A DNA stretch of 64,000 nucleotides from Petrosia ficiformis (Eukaryota; Porifera; Demospongiae; Haplosclerida; Petrosiidae), in assembly GCA_947044365.1 (NCBI GenBank), contig OX345636.1, positions 24,027,466 through 24,091,465 of the forward strand, read 5' to 3'. The translations under genes and the position numbers were made by a program. The stretch's first letter is position 1. Every line of letters starts with the position of its first letter. Shown here piece after piece: positions 43,950 through 56,245 of the stretch. The notes below the pieces were generated by a model. That model had not been told where the DNA came from and searched no databases. It saw only the letters and a program-made list of their open reading frames with translations.

Positions 43950-44372
43950 TCATTTAATTAGTTGATATACAAACATACTTAGTTTCCTGGCTTGCTAGAA
44001 CAATAATGATTTCAGTATCTATTTGTAGCTTAGCATGTGCTTTTTCAAATTATGACTATCTCAGAGCTGAAAAAATAATGCTATGCAATTCTGCCAATAA
44101 CTTCAACAAAAAGCCAAAATCTGCGTTGCCGACACATATCAGAAGACAAGTGTAGTCACATGTGTCTTATACCATTTTGTAGCCCATTTTGTAGCCCTTT
44201 TATGTGGCTAGTTGTGGTCTGGAAATTTGCTTTATCAGCAGAAAAATATGTTACTACACTCGCCACAGACAACACCATTGTTGAACCTTTTGCATGTGTG
44301 TGGTTGGGCTCGCTGTGACCAAAACTGTTTATATCTAAAGATAATTTGGTATGGTTGCAGTTCAGCTGTAAG
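43950..44372. repeat. Lone end of the 3.2-kb element (second copy)
   Basis: This block is the reverse complement of about 10298-10690. Shared text includes 'gcttgctagaacaat(a/g)atg', 'tcaaatt(a/g)tgactatctca', 'cttataccattttgtagccc' and 'ttttatgtggctagttgtgg'. It ends 'ggtatggttgcagttcagct', a decayed form of the gtacggttgcggttcgactg terminus. The rest of the element and its gene are absent. Confidence 0.75.
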
Positions 44373-44534
44373 GCCGTTTTTTTTTTGCTGTCTGGTGTTG
44401 TTTTATCTTTTTGTAAACATAGAGACTTGCTGTATCACTTCAGTTATTGATAGAAACAGAGACATTTTTTATGAGGTAAGTGACCTTTGAAATAGTTATA
44501 TTATAATGTTATTTGTTGTATAATGGCTTATTTT

Positions 44535-45706
44535 ATATGTGACCCGATGTGAGAAAATAGGGCTTCTGTCGCAAAATTTGAGATTTTATCATACCTGAAT
44601 AGAGCATTAAATTACCTTTCATTTGATATATCATACGTCCCGAACAAGTATAATACGAAGGAACAGCAAACGCTTAAACCGTTGACATTAGAAATCTACC
44701 GTTTTGAGAAAAACGCAATTAAAGGATAACATGCAGTGAAATCATTTAACTCCGTAAATTACCTTTGTTTATAAATGCACGTGACTTTTTCCACGTGTTT
44801 AAAAAGAAAAAAATGGAGGATCAACAGTATCTACTAGAAAGCTTCTTCAATCGACATGTAAGTAAATTATTATACGTGTTATAATCATTCATTTTACTTT
44901 AATGAAACACTATTTAATATTAAAATAAAATATGAAGCAGGGTTTCTTGTATGCAATCTGTTTTCTTCTGATACCTTTCCTATAGTGATGTAGAAAGAAA
45001 TATTTTCCCTGTAATTCAAGGATTTACCTGGCCTTTCAGAGACCCTCTTCATCTTTAGCTGAAACGTATACCTACATACAAAAAGTATATTTACTGTTAA
45101 TGTCTTATTTAACAGGTCAAGTTATTTTCAGGCACCACAACAAACTTCAAGAATTATCTGTATATAAAACACCACTAGTATTCATGAATAATTATTTCCC
45201 ATTTATGTCTTTATTTCCATCATTCACTGTTGTATATACTTATTGATTGATAAATTTTAAATGGTTTTGATATAATTATAATGTATTAACTTTAATTGTC
45301 AACTCACAATTTTCATGATCACTGATATGGTAAGTATGTCTCTCAACTTCCTTATTAGTTCATCTTGCTCCCTTTCCTCGTAATTTTTGCAGAGAATACA
45401 AGCATAAGTATGTTGCCATGTTTTCCCTTGTCAGGGGGTGTGGCAACAATACTGCACATGCCCGTATACATTTCCGTGTTATTATTCGCTCTACGGTGAA
45501 GATGAAGTTTGATAGGGGTTGCTTTAACGAATGCTAGAGAAGCTTATGGAGCTCTCCAAGCCTCATTAAAGGTATTATCGGGAAGGTTATGCATTTTAAG
45601 CCAAAAAACCGTGATCGCCCATGTAACATACAACTGCACTTTTTCACTCGTATCTCAAATTTATAATTTGCGACATAAGCCCTATTTTCTCACATCCGGT
45701 CACATA
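44535..45706. mobile_element. 1.17-kb 'tatgtgacc' inverted-repeat element A
   Basis: The left end is tatgtgacccgatgtgagaa followed by 'aatagggctt'; the right end read inward is tatgtgaccggatgtgagaa, then 'aatagggctt'. A small exon-like MEDQQYLLESFFNRH with a gtaagt donor starts at 44813. Its right-hand 290 bases match the 5' flank of the DUF7869-like gene at 3960-4268, so A is likely a deletion derivative of that family. Confidence 0.85.
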
Positions 45707-46019
45707 TACTAAAAGAAAGAAATATTGTAAATATACCGTGTAGGAGAGTACTCATAAAATTTTATGGTAAATGTGAACCTGTATTGTGATATATTTCAAA
45801 GCATGGGATGGGGCATAAAGGGGGATGTCTGCTGCATGCAGTGGTAAAGGGTTCTTCTTTTTTTGGGAACTACGAAGTACACACACTCATACTGCTGTTT
45901 TATTGGTCACTTAGCAACAGAATATTTTCTTGAGTCAAGCCTTTCTGGCTGATTCTCTAGGAATGATTGGGTTCTTCCTCCTAAAGGTCTAGGTATGGAT
46001 TGTTGTTTGCAGTCCCTTG

Positions 46020-46600
46020 ATAATCTATCTACAATCACAGGGAAAAAAATGACATTTCCTTACACAGGATTGGTACAGCACGTCTGTATGAAATACCATA
46101 TTCCAGCTATATTTCCTTATGCCTGAATTTCCATGAAATCCCCACATTTTGGATGCATTTCCTGGTACAGGATAGGAAAGCACATGGTTAATTTCCTTTA
46201 ACTGACAGATGAAGAACATTTCAAATTCTAAGTAACATTTCCTTTACCTGAAAATTCATATGTTGAGACAATTTCCTGATGCCAACTTTCTCTGATTTCA
46301 TGTCACATTTCCTGCACCTGCAATTTCAAAAGTTGGGACAATTTCCTGATGCCAACTATTTATGATTTTGTGTAATATTTCCTCCACTTGGAATTTCAAA
46401 AGATGAAAAAATTTCCTGACGCCAACAATTTCTGATTCCATATATCATTTCCTGAGCCTGCTACTTCAAAAGTCCTCGTACCAACATATCTCTTTTACTT
46501 TAGCTAAAATTTGAACAATAATGCTATATCACATCCCACATTTACATTACATTTCCTGATTTAACAGGTGCCACATATTTGTTTTTGTAAATATATGACA
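46020..46600. repeat. Degenerate 'atttcctg' tandem block
   Basis: Units of about 60-70 bases share 'caatttcctgatgccaac' and 'catttcctgcacctgcaatt'. Ten or more 'atttcct' motifs are present. The block resembles, in inverse sense, the array at 51110-51660. Confidence 0.7.
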
Positions 46601-46676
46601 CAATAGGAAAAACATGAATTACAATTACAATAATTATCGTGAAACAATAAATATAGCTATATTCACAGTATACTTG

Positions 46677-46924
46677 CTAGTCATCACTTTTGGCAATTGC
46701 CCACTCTGGGATTGTACCACTTGGAAATGGTCTTTTGGACTTGCTTCCATTGATTAAGTCTTTGTTTGTCTTTGCGACTGTGATTATTTCCTTGATTTAG
46801 AATACTGGTCAATTTTGTTAAACATACAAGCAACGTATTGGGATCGCCAAGGTATAGGATGCACTACCAGACTTTTTCCCTCACTCTCTTCAGTCAAATT
46901 TTTATTTTTTTGAACTGTAGACAT
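46677..46924 (-). pseudogene. Transposon protein C-terminus fragment
   Basis: From MSTVQKNK the frame reads SLVVHPIPWRSQYVACMFNK, then IDQYSKSR. After frameshifts it ends GSKSKRPFPSGTIPEWAIAK, then SDD and stop. 'HPIPWRS...F.KID...K..P...PEWA' is an ending I recall from multi-copy sponge and cnidarian transposon proteins, without a known function. Confidence 0.4.
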
Positions 46925-46929
46925 GCTGT

Positions 46930-47710
46930 TTTTGTATTTCTAAATTGAAGAGATGAGAGAGTCTTTTATAACCATAATTCATGAAACATGTAGAACATTT
47001 ATATAAATTATACAAGTGTCAATGTGATTGATAAGCAATCCACAGATAATTTTGTATTTGTCATAAAATGAAATCAGTCTTCTGCCAGGAATTTAGAATA
47101 TATTTTAAATGTACAAAATTCAATCACACTTCAATGACACAATCAAGATGTAATAATGTGTTCCATTTTTACTATAAGGCCTTCTAAGAGTGACTGCAAT
47201 TCCACATCAAGAGTTTGCAATGGGATTTGAAAGAGGTACATTGTGACATTGCAAGAGTATACTATTGTTTACGTGTACTAAATTTAGCGATTTTAAAAAT
47301 TATAGGTTAACATGCGTGGCCAGAGCGTATAGCAACAAACTTTTTTCACCTCTATAACTATCCCGTTTTCTAAAACTAAAGTTTCTGACTTACTTTGCTG
47401 AAAAGAACAGTTGTTAAAAAAGCTATAGATGTGAAATTTATGCTTTGCTATCAGCAGGAAGATAGCAAGGCGAATGCTTAAAAGTTTTTTAGTCCAAAGG
47501 ACAATGCCCACACACTTACTTACCTGTATAACTTCCACATTTTACTCAACACAGACTTCTAACATACTTAGTTAGAGGTTAATTATAATTCAATTGTATC
47601 CACAAAAACTTAAAAAATTCGTGTCAACAGCAAAATCGCTAAATTAATACCAGCCAAATGTGGATATCATGAAAATTGCTAAATTAAGTACGGGCAAACA
47701 ATAGTCACCT
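46930..47710. other. No gene seen
   Basis: AT-rich sequence with short frames only, no domain or splice pattern. Confidence 0.35.
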
Positions 47711-47716
47711 TAAGTC

Positions 47717-48325
47717 AACTAAATTTATCAAAATAAAGGTTCTTGAACTATAACTGGAACTATAAACAACAAGAAAAAAGTTCCAGAACTAGAACTGGAA
47801 CTTTTAAAATAAATAGAACTAGAACAACACTATGTGCTACTATTATTAAGTACTGTAACATGTGACACTAATAAAGATGTGGAAGTGTTTGTTTGTATTG
47901 GAAATAAGATATATATATATATATATATATATATCTTATTTCCAATACAAACAAACACATATATATATATATCTTATGTGCTACTATTATTAAGTACTGT
48001 AACATGTGACACTAATAAAGATGTGGAAGTGTTTGTTTGTATTGGAAATAAGATATATATATATATAAGATATATATATATATGTGTTTGTTTGTATTGG
48101 AAATAAGATATATATATATATATATATATATATCTTATTTCCAATACAAACAAACACTTCCACATCTTTATTAGTGTCACATGTTACAGTACTTAATAAT
48201 AGTAGCACATAGTGTTGTTCTAGTTCTATTTATTTTAAAAGTTCCAGTTCTAGTTCTGGAACTTTTTTCTTGTTGTTTATAGTTCCAGTTATAGTTCCAG
48301 AACCTTTATTTTGATAAATTTAGTT
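47717..48325. repeat. 600-bp palindrome with (TA)n centre
   Basis: The left arm runs 'aaatttatcaaaataaaggt ... gtgctactattattaagtac ... tgtttgtattggaaataaga'. The right arm is its near-exact reverse complement, ending 'cctttattttgataaattta'. Each outer arm is roughly 220 bases. The centre holds two further copies of 'gtttgtattggaaataagat' in both senses, separated by (ta)n. Such a structure extrudes as a cruciform and is prone to deletion in cloning; frames within it are artefacts. Confidence 0.9.
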
Positions 48326-48795
48326 CTAGTTCTAGTTCTAGTTCTAGAACCTTTATTTTGATTATTTTAGTTCCAGAACCTTTATTTTGATAATTTTAGT
48401 TCTAGTTATAGTTCTGTCTTATTGTCCTAATACTAGTTCCATGGTGCCAGCTGCTGGTACTCATCAGCTGTGCATGATATCATTATCAAAACAAGTACCC
48501 TTCCAACTTCAAAGAAAATATAAAATTACTGGCATTTCTGATACTGTACTAATTAAAGTTCTATTGGAAAAATTTAGTTCTAATACCAATTCCAGTTCTT
48601 AACAAAATATATTTTTAGTTCTAGTACCAATTCCAGTTCTTAAAAAAATATTTTTTTAGTTCTAGTACCAATTCTAGTTCTTAACAAAATATTTTTTTTA
48701 GTTCTAGTACCAATTCTAGTTCTTGGTACTAGAACTAAAATAAAAAGGCCAGAACTAAAATTATATTAGTTCTAGTACCCAAGAACTAGAACAAC
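48195..48795. repeat. 'agttctag / agttccag' hexamer repeat block
   Basis: Dozens of 'agttctagttc' and 'agaactagaac' units, with longer units such as 'ttagttctagtaccaattc' and 'agaacctttattttgat' repeated three or four times. They occur in both senses, so much of the block is self-complementary. Confidence 0.9.
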
Positions 48796-48929
48796 ACTAG
48801 TAGCACACTTACTTCTTAATTAATAGTGTAATAAGTAGGAATTTTTCTATCACTATAATTGTGCATGTATATCGTATATTGTGTATTTAATTTGTGGAAA
48901 CTAATGCTTAAAATTGTCATGTGCACTTA

Positions 48930-49553
48930 CGGTTGAAATGGTTGAAGGTTGTCATCTTCATCAAATGTTTTATGTATTGCTCTGATTCGGTTCTGTGTAA
49001 TTAAATTAATATATAGTAGCATAAGTATAGTGGTAAATACACATATACCTGGAGTGAAAGTGGAGTTCGTCTCTTTCTTTTGATAGAAAATACCAGCACT
49101 ACTTCCTGTACTTGGAGATGACGAGGAACTTTCTGATGAGGTGTTTGTGAGTTGTTGCTCCAAGGTTCTGGACAGTATTTTCAACAGCACAAATACGTTC
49201 ACTGAGTTTATTTAAACCCTCATGAAATTTCAAAAATAAAGTGATTTTATGTCCTCCCAACTGAATTGTTGTTCATATTGTTCCTGATGTTGTTCATCAT
49301 ATAAGCCAGGATCTTCATCAATAGAATCATTGTCAGAGAATTCATTAAGTGGAATGGAAGTCTGGGTAACTGAAGTGGGCAGGACTTCACCAGGCTGCCA
49401 ATTGCTGGTCCTAAAAGCACTGCCTTGGGATGAAGTTTTACTATAGAAATTTCTGACCTTTCCCTGTCTCGATGTAGACTGAATAGAATTTTCAAGAGGT
49501 TGTATGGGCCTTTGTTGAAACAATGTCCTGTGAGCCCTTCCAGAGCGCTTCAT
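48930..49553 (-). CDS. Uncharacterised multi-exon Ser-rich gene (5' part)
   Basis: ATG at 49553 starts MKRSGRAHRTLFQQRPIQPL; the frame stays open to about 49230 through SIPLNEFSDNDSIDEDPGLY and QQFSWEDIKSLYF. A second segment (about 49195-49050) reads LEQQLTNTSSESSSSSPSTG, then SSAGIFYQKKETNSTFTP at a GT donor. A third, after an 'aattacacag' acceptor (about 48990-48930), reads NRIRAIHKTFDEDDNLQPFQ, then P at another GT. Later exons were not identified. No domain is recognised. It sits between two related repeat blocks and may belong to a mobile element. Confidence 0.4.
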
Positions 49554-49559
49554 GACAGC

Positions 49560-51105
49560 TTTGAGGTCAAGTTAACCGCCAGTATCCATAAGTCACGTGA
49601 GCAATCAAAATAATTTAATGGAGATCTACCACACCCAATTAGTTATGTATGCTACACATGGGGACTATTGGGGAGAATATGTGTGAGTTTTGATCTGTAA
49701 TTGCATATAATTATATATATTAATTATTGTAGAGTATATAATATTACATTAATACACAAAATTCATTCTCTTTTTGAAAGTGCATGTATTGTGTAGCAAA
49801 GGAATCACTGTGTGATTCTGATCTTTGAATAACCTAATGTGTTTCGGATCATCTAATTTTCCACTCTAACACTAAATTGTGACCAGAAATACAGGATGAA
49901 TAAGAAGCTTAACTTGTTTGAAATAGTAAACTGAGTCTTTATCATAAACAACCACTTTTGTTAATCATAATCATTAGAGGGGTGACGCTTTTCACTCACA
50001 CAAGTATAGTCCAGCACTGGCTATTTCAACAATCTTATAATCTACTCCTGTTTCTTTTTGTTGGGGCAATTTCCGTATACGAGTGGAAATATTTGTATGA
50101 TTGTTGCACCATTAGCTTTGGCAGGGATCAAAGTTCTACACATCATGCTAATCATAGTATGTCTGAATGAATGTTGCTTTGAAAAATATCTATTATTTAG
50201 TGTGCATTATATTGGTCAATTAATTGTTTATGAATACATTTATTGCTTTGTCAAATGACAGCTGCATGCATGTAGACTGATAATAATTATTATAATTATA
50301 ATTATGTTATTATAATTATTTCATTCACTGTATTACCTCTGTAGTTTTACTTCCACAGGAAGATAATAGATGTTGTTGATTACATCTTTTGTTCTGGCAT
50401 TTTATATGTTTATAATTAATTATTACCAATTGGTAATATAATTATATATATATTGTGTTCTTTTCCTGTTAACAGATAAATCTGAACTGTGCGTATTCTG
50501 TGTCTAGACTATAAGCTTAACTTTTAATTACTTCAGCTTGGCTTAATGTAGTATGAGAAAGTATTTTAAATAACACACAGTGTATAAAGAACACACTCTG
50601 ACTTGTCCAGTGGCTCCGAACTGAAGTGTATATTACACACCTTTTGCAGAGGTGTGCTTAACATTAATTTTACTGTGCCTCACACACTTCAGTTTTTACA
50701 GTGACATGTTACTAACAGAAACGGTAATTGTGACAATAAACTTCTGAAGCTTGCTAGTTATAATTATGAATAATATATAAAGAATAATAAAAAAACATTT
50801 AATAATAATTATTATGAATATATGTGCTTGAAATCAATTATGTTTGAGAACTGAGCATGAAAGTAATGCCATATGGTATTTATTATAGTGTAGTTATACG
50901 AAGTGGTGTATAAGCTAAGTGCATAAACAGTTGTGATACACTACAGTGTATATTTTAGTAATACTACTCATCAGCATAACATGGTTATCACTAATATATA
51001 CTGTATTTGCTATAACAGAGTATAACATCCTTTTTGCACAGTGATATACTACTGATAACATAAATAATAATTAGTCAGTCAAAATTTAGATATGCATGTC
51101 ATGAA
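49560..51105. other. AT-rich gene-free stretch
   Basis: Short 'ataattattataattata' runs near 50280-50320 and 50410-50450. No coding or RNA feature was supported. Confidence 0.4.
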
Positions 51106-51109
51106 ATGA

Positions 51110-51660
51110 TATAGTAAATGTACAGGATTTTTCATGTGGAAGGCTGTGCAGTAAATGTGTTGGTCATGTCATATGGAATGATGTAGCGAATGTGTAGGAT
51201 ATTTCATGTGGAAGGCTGTGCAGTAAATGTGTTGGTCATGTCATATGGAATGATGTAGCGAATGTGTAGGATATTTCATGTGGAAGGCTGTGCAGAAAAT
51301 TTGTTGGCCATGTCATATGGAATGATGCAGCAAATGTGCAGGATATTTCATGTGGAAGGCTATGCAGGAAATTCGTTGGTCATGTCATATGGAATGATAT
51401 AGCAAATGTACAGGGATATTTCATGTGGAAGGCTATGCAGGAAATTCGTTGGTCATGTCATATGGAATGATGTAGTAAATGTGTAAGATATTTCATGTGT
51501 AAGGCTGTGCAGGAAATGTGTTGGCCATGTCATATGGAATGATGTAGTAAATGTGCCGTATATTTCATGTGTAAGCCTGTGCAGGAAATTTGTTTGCCAT
51601 GTCATATGGAATGATGTAGTAAATGTGAAGAACATCACAAATGACAGGGATACAGGACAT
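51110..51660. repeat. ~61-bp tandem array, eight to nine copies
   Basis: Units contain 'ggatatttcatgtggaaggc', then 'tgtgcag.aaatgtgttggtc' and 'atgtcatatggaatgatgta'. Copies differ at a few positions. Reverse-strand frames with repeating TTSFHMTW text are artefacts. In inverse sense it shares 'atttcctgca' and 'atttca' motifs with the block at 46.0-46.6 kb. Confidence 0.95.
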
Positions 51661-52730
51661 CTATTCCAAAATTTCATGTATTTCCACCACGAAATGTAAA
51701 GGAAATGTGACACCTAAATGTCCTGGACATGTTGTGTAAATCACGTATTCAGGAAATTCCAATTTTCCCCCTGTGAATAGCTCTTCTAAACTGCAAATAG
51801 CAGATTCTGGGGTTAGCTTCAAACAACCAAAAAAATCCTTGTCACCACCATTTACAGGACTTACGAACAAAACCATAGGACACTAAGCTGATCAACAAGG
51901 TCAACACCATTCATTGTTTGATTGTAAATGTCTATCACTTCAGGTTTACAAACAAGATCTGATGAATGTTTTTTTTTTACTAATAGTGATCATTCTATAG
52001 AACTTGCCTCAGTTGACTTTCAAGTCTCCATGCTGTCACTAAAATATTCCTAATTCGATATGCTTTGATTTCACTTGATTTGAGCTTCAATGCTTTATCT
52101 CTAATGGGATCAAGTAAGTCTATACGATTTTTTATTTTTTTTAAGCAGTATATGCTGTTTGATATTTCTCTAATATTAGTGGGACACTAGAGTAATACTG
52201 ATCTCTTACTATATGGTAACCTTTATTTAGGTAATGACGAGCGAGATGTAAAACTATTTGTGCTATTTTCATTTCCTAAGGTGTCAGCTCCAGTATATAT
52301 ATATATCACAAAATACATGACAAGGTAATAACATGGGAGCCTATGTTATTGTATAATAAATAGAAATTATTTGGAAAACTTACGAGGGTCCCGTCCCGAC
52401 GGTGCTCGTTGTATTCTAGTTTTTTCTTTAATTATTAAATATTTGATATACTGTGACAGTCGCTTTTAGGGAGAATTTAGCAGTTGCTTAGTTTGCCTAA
52501 TTTCTACAAATAACGAGAAAGTACCATGTATTGTAATTCAACAAAAAAATAATGGCAATGATTATTACAGAAAATGGATAAATCACTAATTGTCTGAAGT
52601 AGAGTCAATACCTAGGATGTGGTGAAATTATTATTAGGAACCTACACAAAAACATGATATATAATGAAAAAAGAAATTTCAAGCTTTCATTTCATACCTT
52701 GCATGGAAATTGAGCAATATCCGCAATTTC
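51661..52730. other. No gene seen; 20-mer repeat at 52383
   Basis: It contains the second copy of cgagggtcccgtcccgacgg (52383-52402) and short simple repeats. No coding region could be supported. Confidence 0.4.
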
Positions 52731-52736
52731 CATGAG

Positions 52737-53522
52737 ATGTTTCAACATCAGCCATTAGTAACATGGAGCGTTGCGAAGGAAAAATTACCAGGACAGCTGC
52801 GAAAGCTAATATGGAAGATAGTGTGCAAAATTCTAAACAAGCTTCGAGGAAACTCCTTCAGTAGTAGCGACGAAGAAGCTCTTCATCAAGTAGTTGAATC
52901 TTACTTCTGGGAGGAGGGTGACGACCTAGACCCGCCCAATGGTACAGCCCACAAAAGTGAATAATGAATAATACTTAACAAACTGTTTTTTTATATTAAA
53001 GATGAATATGAGATAGACAGTATAGAATTAGACCCAGAGGTACTCCAGGTAGTTAGGCCATCATTGAAAATGTGGAAGACACCTGTGAAGGTAGGTAGAT
53101 ACATTTTTGCCCATTGTGCCACCAGCCTCTTCTCTGTTACATTATTAACAGACACTTAGCAGAGTGAAGAAGGTATAGCTAATAGTTTAAACACACTACC
53201 TACATGAAACTTCATACTCTGCAGAAATGGCACAAGTGATAGAGTCACAACTAACAGTAAGACATGACTTTACTCAATCATAACAATTATCATGACTCAA
53301 TCATAACAATTATCATGACTACCATCTACCAGCTCACAACAGGAACAAGCTTGCTGAAGTTAGCAAGTAAGGAATTAAATTCACTCATACCAACTTCCGG
53401 GTACATGTGTACATATTACATGTAATTTTATTCAGACATTGACAAAACAGAGCATGAAAAGGTTGTTTAATTCCTGGCAGAAACCTGTGGGGAATGTAAC
53501 TCCTTCTCTATGGAAGAGATAG
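52737..53522 (+). CDS. Small three-exon gene of unknown function
   Basis: Exons 52737-52941, 53002-53090 and 53436-53522 join in phase (GT..AG at both introns) to a 126-residue product. It starts MFQHQPLVTWSVAKEKLPGQ, has an acidic middle (SFSSSDEEALHQVVESYFWE, DLDPPNDEYEIDSIELDPEV) and ends KSMKRLFNSWQKP-like text, spelled TKQSMKRLFNSWQKPVGN, then VTPSLWKR and stop. No domain is recognised. ATG at 52737 is the first Met in the frame. It precedes the DUF7869-like relic on the same strand and could be its neighbour or an unrelated gene. Phase agreement across two introns is the main support. Confidence 0.45.
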
Positions 53523-53849
53523 AGACAGGAACGAGTCAAGAAATTTTGTAAGGTAGGGTGAACTCAGTGCTCAAAGTGTGCTGTGAAACTTTTTGCTCAT
53601 TAATTGTTCATGACGGGTGTCGTCACTTAATTTAGGCTATGCACAATAATAAATTATCTTTGTCCAACCTTTAGATGCACAATTATATATGTTTGCCGGA
53701 TAAACTGATTGACCAGGTGTTATAGTTGTGTAAACAAACTCCACCCTTCATGTCATGCATGAAATAACTCACAGAAAGTTATTTTTTTTTAATTTTCAAA
53801 TCAATTTTCATACAAGTAAAAACTTAGGGGGGGCTCCCTGCCCCCCTGT

Positions 53850-54818
53850 AGACCCGCTTCGTAACGACTGCTTGGGGCTACATCATGATTCACTGGACAT
53901 GGGACAGATAATGGCTAATACCCCAAATTCAGAAAAACCCAATCACAGTAGGTCTGAGAGGAACAGAACAAAGACCAGTACTAAATTCTATTTACAATTC
54001 CACAATACCTTGATGATTCTTGACATTCAAATCTGCTTGAAGACTTTCCTATTCCTTCATGGAACAGGAAGGTATTGCTATGATGCTGTTCACCATCACT
54101 ATCTAGAGAATGGTATTGAGGATTGGATCCATGGGAACAGCAACCGTATTCCGTTCAATAGGTTTACCACGAGCTGAAGTGTGTTGTGTCCTTCCTGCAC
54201 AACTACACCGAGTAGAATGCCATTCTGTTACCAGGAAGGATTCCAGGATTCAAAGGACTGACCTTCAGCTCCTACCAACAGAAACCACCAAGAGAGCAGT
54301 GTGGAACAGCTACATACAGGCATGTCATGATAACCACACCCAAGACAGATCTATGTTGGACCTCTCAACAAAACTTCTTTGTGATCACGGCATCCAGCAA
54401 CAAAACCAATTCTGAGAAAGCAAGGGTAAAAACATGTGAATTATTGATAATAAATTTAGTTTATCACACTTTACCCAAATTGTAGGTCTTAGCTCTAGCA
54501 CAGAAACACATTTCCCTGGCTCAGAAGGAGTGCTTGTTCTATAAGAAACAATGTGAGAAAAGTAAAATTTACTCAACCTGATGGGTCAGTATGTGTTCCT
54601 TTTCCATCCAACTGTGCACCTGCTTCACAAGACACGTCAGTTTTGATTTCACACAACAGGTAAACATTTCAGTTATGCCAATGTCTCAAATAATTCCAAG
54701 TAATTACTCTGCTTTCAAAAGGTACACTACCCCAGCAACCCTCTTCAGCCAGGACCCTTTTACTTTCTTCGGCATCTGTCGAGAAGGGATACAACAACAA
54801 GTCAATAGGTCATTATAA
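53850..54818 (+). pseudogene. Second DUF7869-like element, N-terminal part
   Basis: Frames give CLGLHHDSLDMGQIMANTPN, then ICLKTFLFLHGTGR, WIHGNSNRIPFNRFTTSEVC, NAILLPGRIPGFKG, LPTETTKRAVWNSYIQAC, VMITTPKTDLCWTSQQNF, LALAQKHISLAQKECLFYKK and SFDFTQQVNI..FTFFGICREGIQQQVN. The order equals the family seen at 1.7-3.9 kb. Frameshifts occur about every 100 bases. The text stops near 54818, where a minus-strand piggyBac fragment begins. Confidence 0.75.
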
Positions 54819-54839
54819 ATATGTGTACATGTACTGCAT

Positions 54840-55413
54840 ATACTCACCATGGACTGTAGAAAACGAACAATCACAGAGAATCTGTCTCTGGTCATTACCC
54901 GTGAAAAGGTATTTGTGCCAAAAGGCCATGATTTCACCCAGTAATCTTCTATTCTCCGATAGTGTATTATTCCCATAACAATAATTATATAGCTATAAAT
55001 TGTATAAATTCTGTTACATTATGTAGTTTTTTCTTCCAGGCATGAAGTCTTGATTTCCTGGGAATTTCTGGATTAGCTTGGATATATTCATCAGCATAAA
55101 GATTTGTCTGACTGACTATGTGATCTAAAATACTGTCAGTCATCAGAAGCTGGAAATAGTCAATGGGTTGTTTACTGGACATATCATGAGTACAAGCTGG
55201 TCCACATGCAGAGTCCTGAGCTGAAGATTGAATGGCTCTCAAAGTGTCATCGTCTACTTCACTATCACTGTTTTCTAAATCATTTCACCATCTCTATATC
55301 TTCAATTACCTCGTCATTATCATTATTTCAGTATCATCCATATACCCATCAATTTCATCTTCTGGTCCATCTTCTAGTAGTTCTAAAACATGATCAATGT
55401 TATATCTTGCCAT
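54840..55413 (-). pseudogene. Third piggyBac fragment, N-terminal part
   Basis: ATG at 55413 gives MARYNIDHVLELLEDGPEDE, then after a frameshift NSDSEVDDDTLRAIQSSAQD, PIDYFQLLMTDSILDHIVSQ, TNLYADEYIQANPEI, and finally MGIIHYRRIEDYWVKSWPFG, then MTRDRFSVIVRFLQ. The start resembles the MARTPHLSTQDVLNMLEID exon of the copy at 5910. The catalytic region is missing. It lies between the two halves of the second DUF7869-like element. Confidence 0.75.
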
Positions 55414-56240
55414 TATTTTACAAATAATAATTAATAATTAATAATATGACTTTAAGTACCACAATAATAACAAGGAGGGGCTCTCACACAGAATCATAGA
55501 CTTGATGTAAATATTTTTACACCTGCACATATATTATGTGTACTATGTTTAAGTGTGTTTTGCTCAAAGGGTTAATTGATGAGGTATTAGACACCGGAAG
55601 GCTCTAACACGGTGATAAGCCTCCTACACTACTACTTGGCTCCTTATGGGCTAGTAGCCATGCAGATAACTGCATTGGGCAGTATATACATGTTTATTAA
55701 AAAAACGTTACGTGTACTTATATTCAAGGCTCATCTACAACTTTCACAGTACCTTTGCTCAAAGATTATAGAACAAGAGGGATTGGAAACAGGAAGCAAA
55801 TATTGCGGACTATCTGCCGTCGCTTCCGGGCTGGTTTAGGCGTGGTAACAAGATGGCTAGTTCTTTGGTTAGAAGTGTTGTTATGTCTGTGGTAACTGAT
55901 AAGAAGTACTTGAGTCAAAACGAATGAAGGAGATCAGAGTACTGGCTGATAGTATAAGTTCTCAGATCATGATGGATGAAAAAAATTGAAATCTTTGACG
56001 AGTTTGCTAAGTCACTGTATGGAATTTTGGAAGTTATTTCATGCAAGCCTTTGGTATCTTCTCGTGACAGACAGCTGTTGTTGAAGCGCTCAACTGATGA
56101 ATGAGATGATAGTGCTTTGTGAGGATACTGACAATCCTATAAACATAATATAATATAAACTTATTTATGCACAAAAATTATTGATTGTTATTTATTTATT
56201 CAATAACTGTTATAGTACTTGTATTAGGTTTGTCTATAAA
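55414..56240. other. Mixed stretch; one unassigned plus-strand fragment
   Basis: 55854-56110 has MASSLVRSVVMSVVTDKKYL and, after stops, IEIFDEFAKSLYGILEVISC, then KPLVSSRDRQLLLKRSTDE. No family is recognised. The rest has no supported coding content. Confidence 0.3.
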
Positions 56241-56245
56241 CTTTG

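Noticed and set aside
47834..48208. Several near-identical frames with IYIYIY text
   Set aside because: They come from the two arms and (TA)n centre of the palindrome.
51453..51876. Repeating TTSFHMTW frame on the minus strand
   Set aside because: It is produced by the 61-bp tandem array and has no start or splice context.
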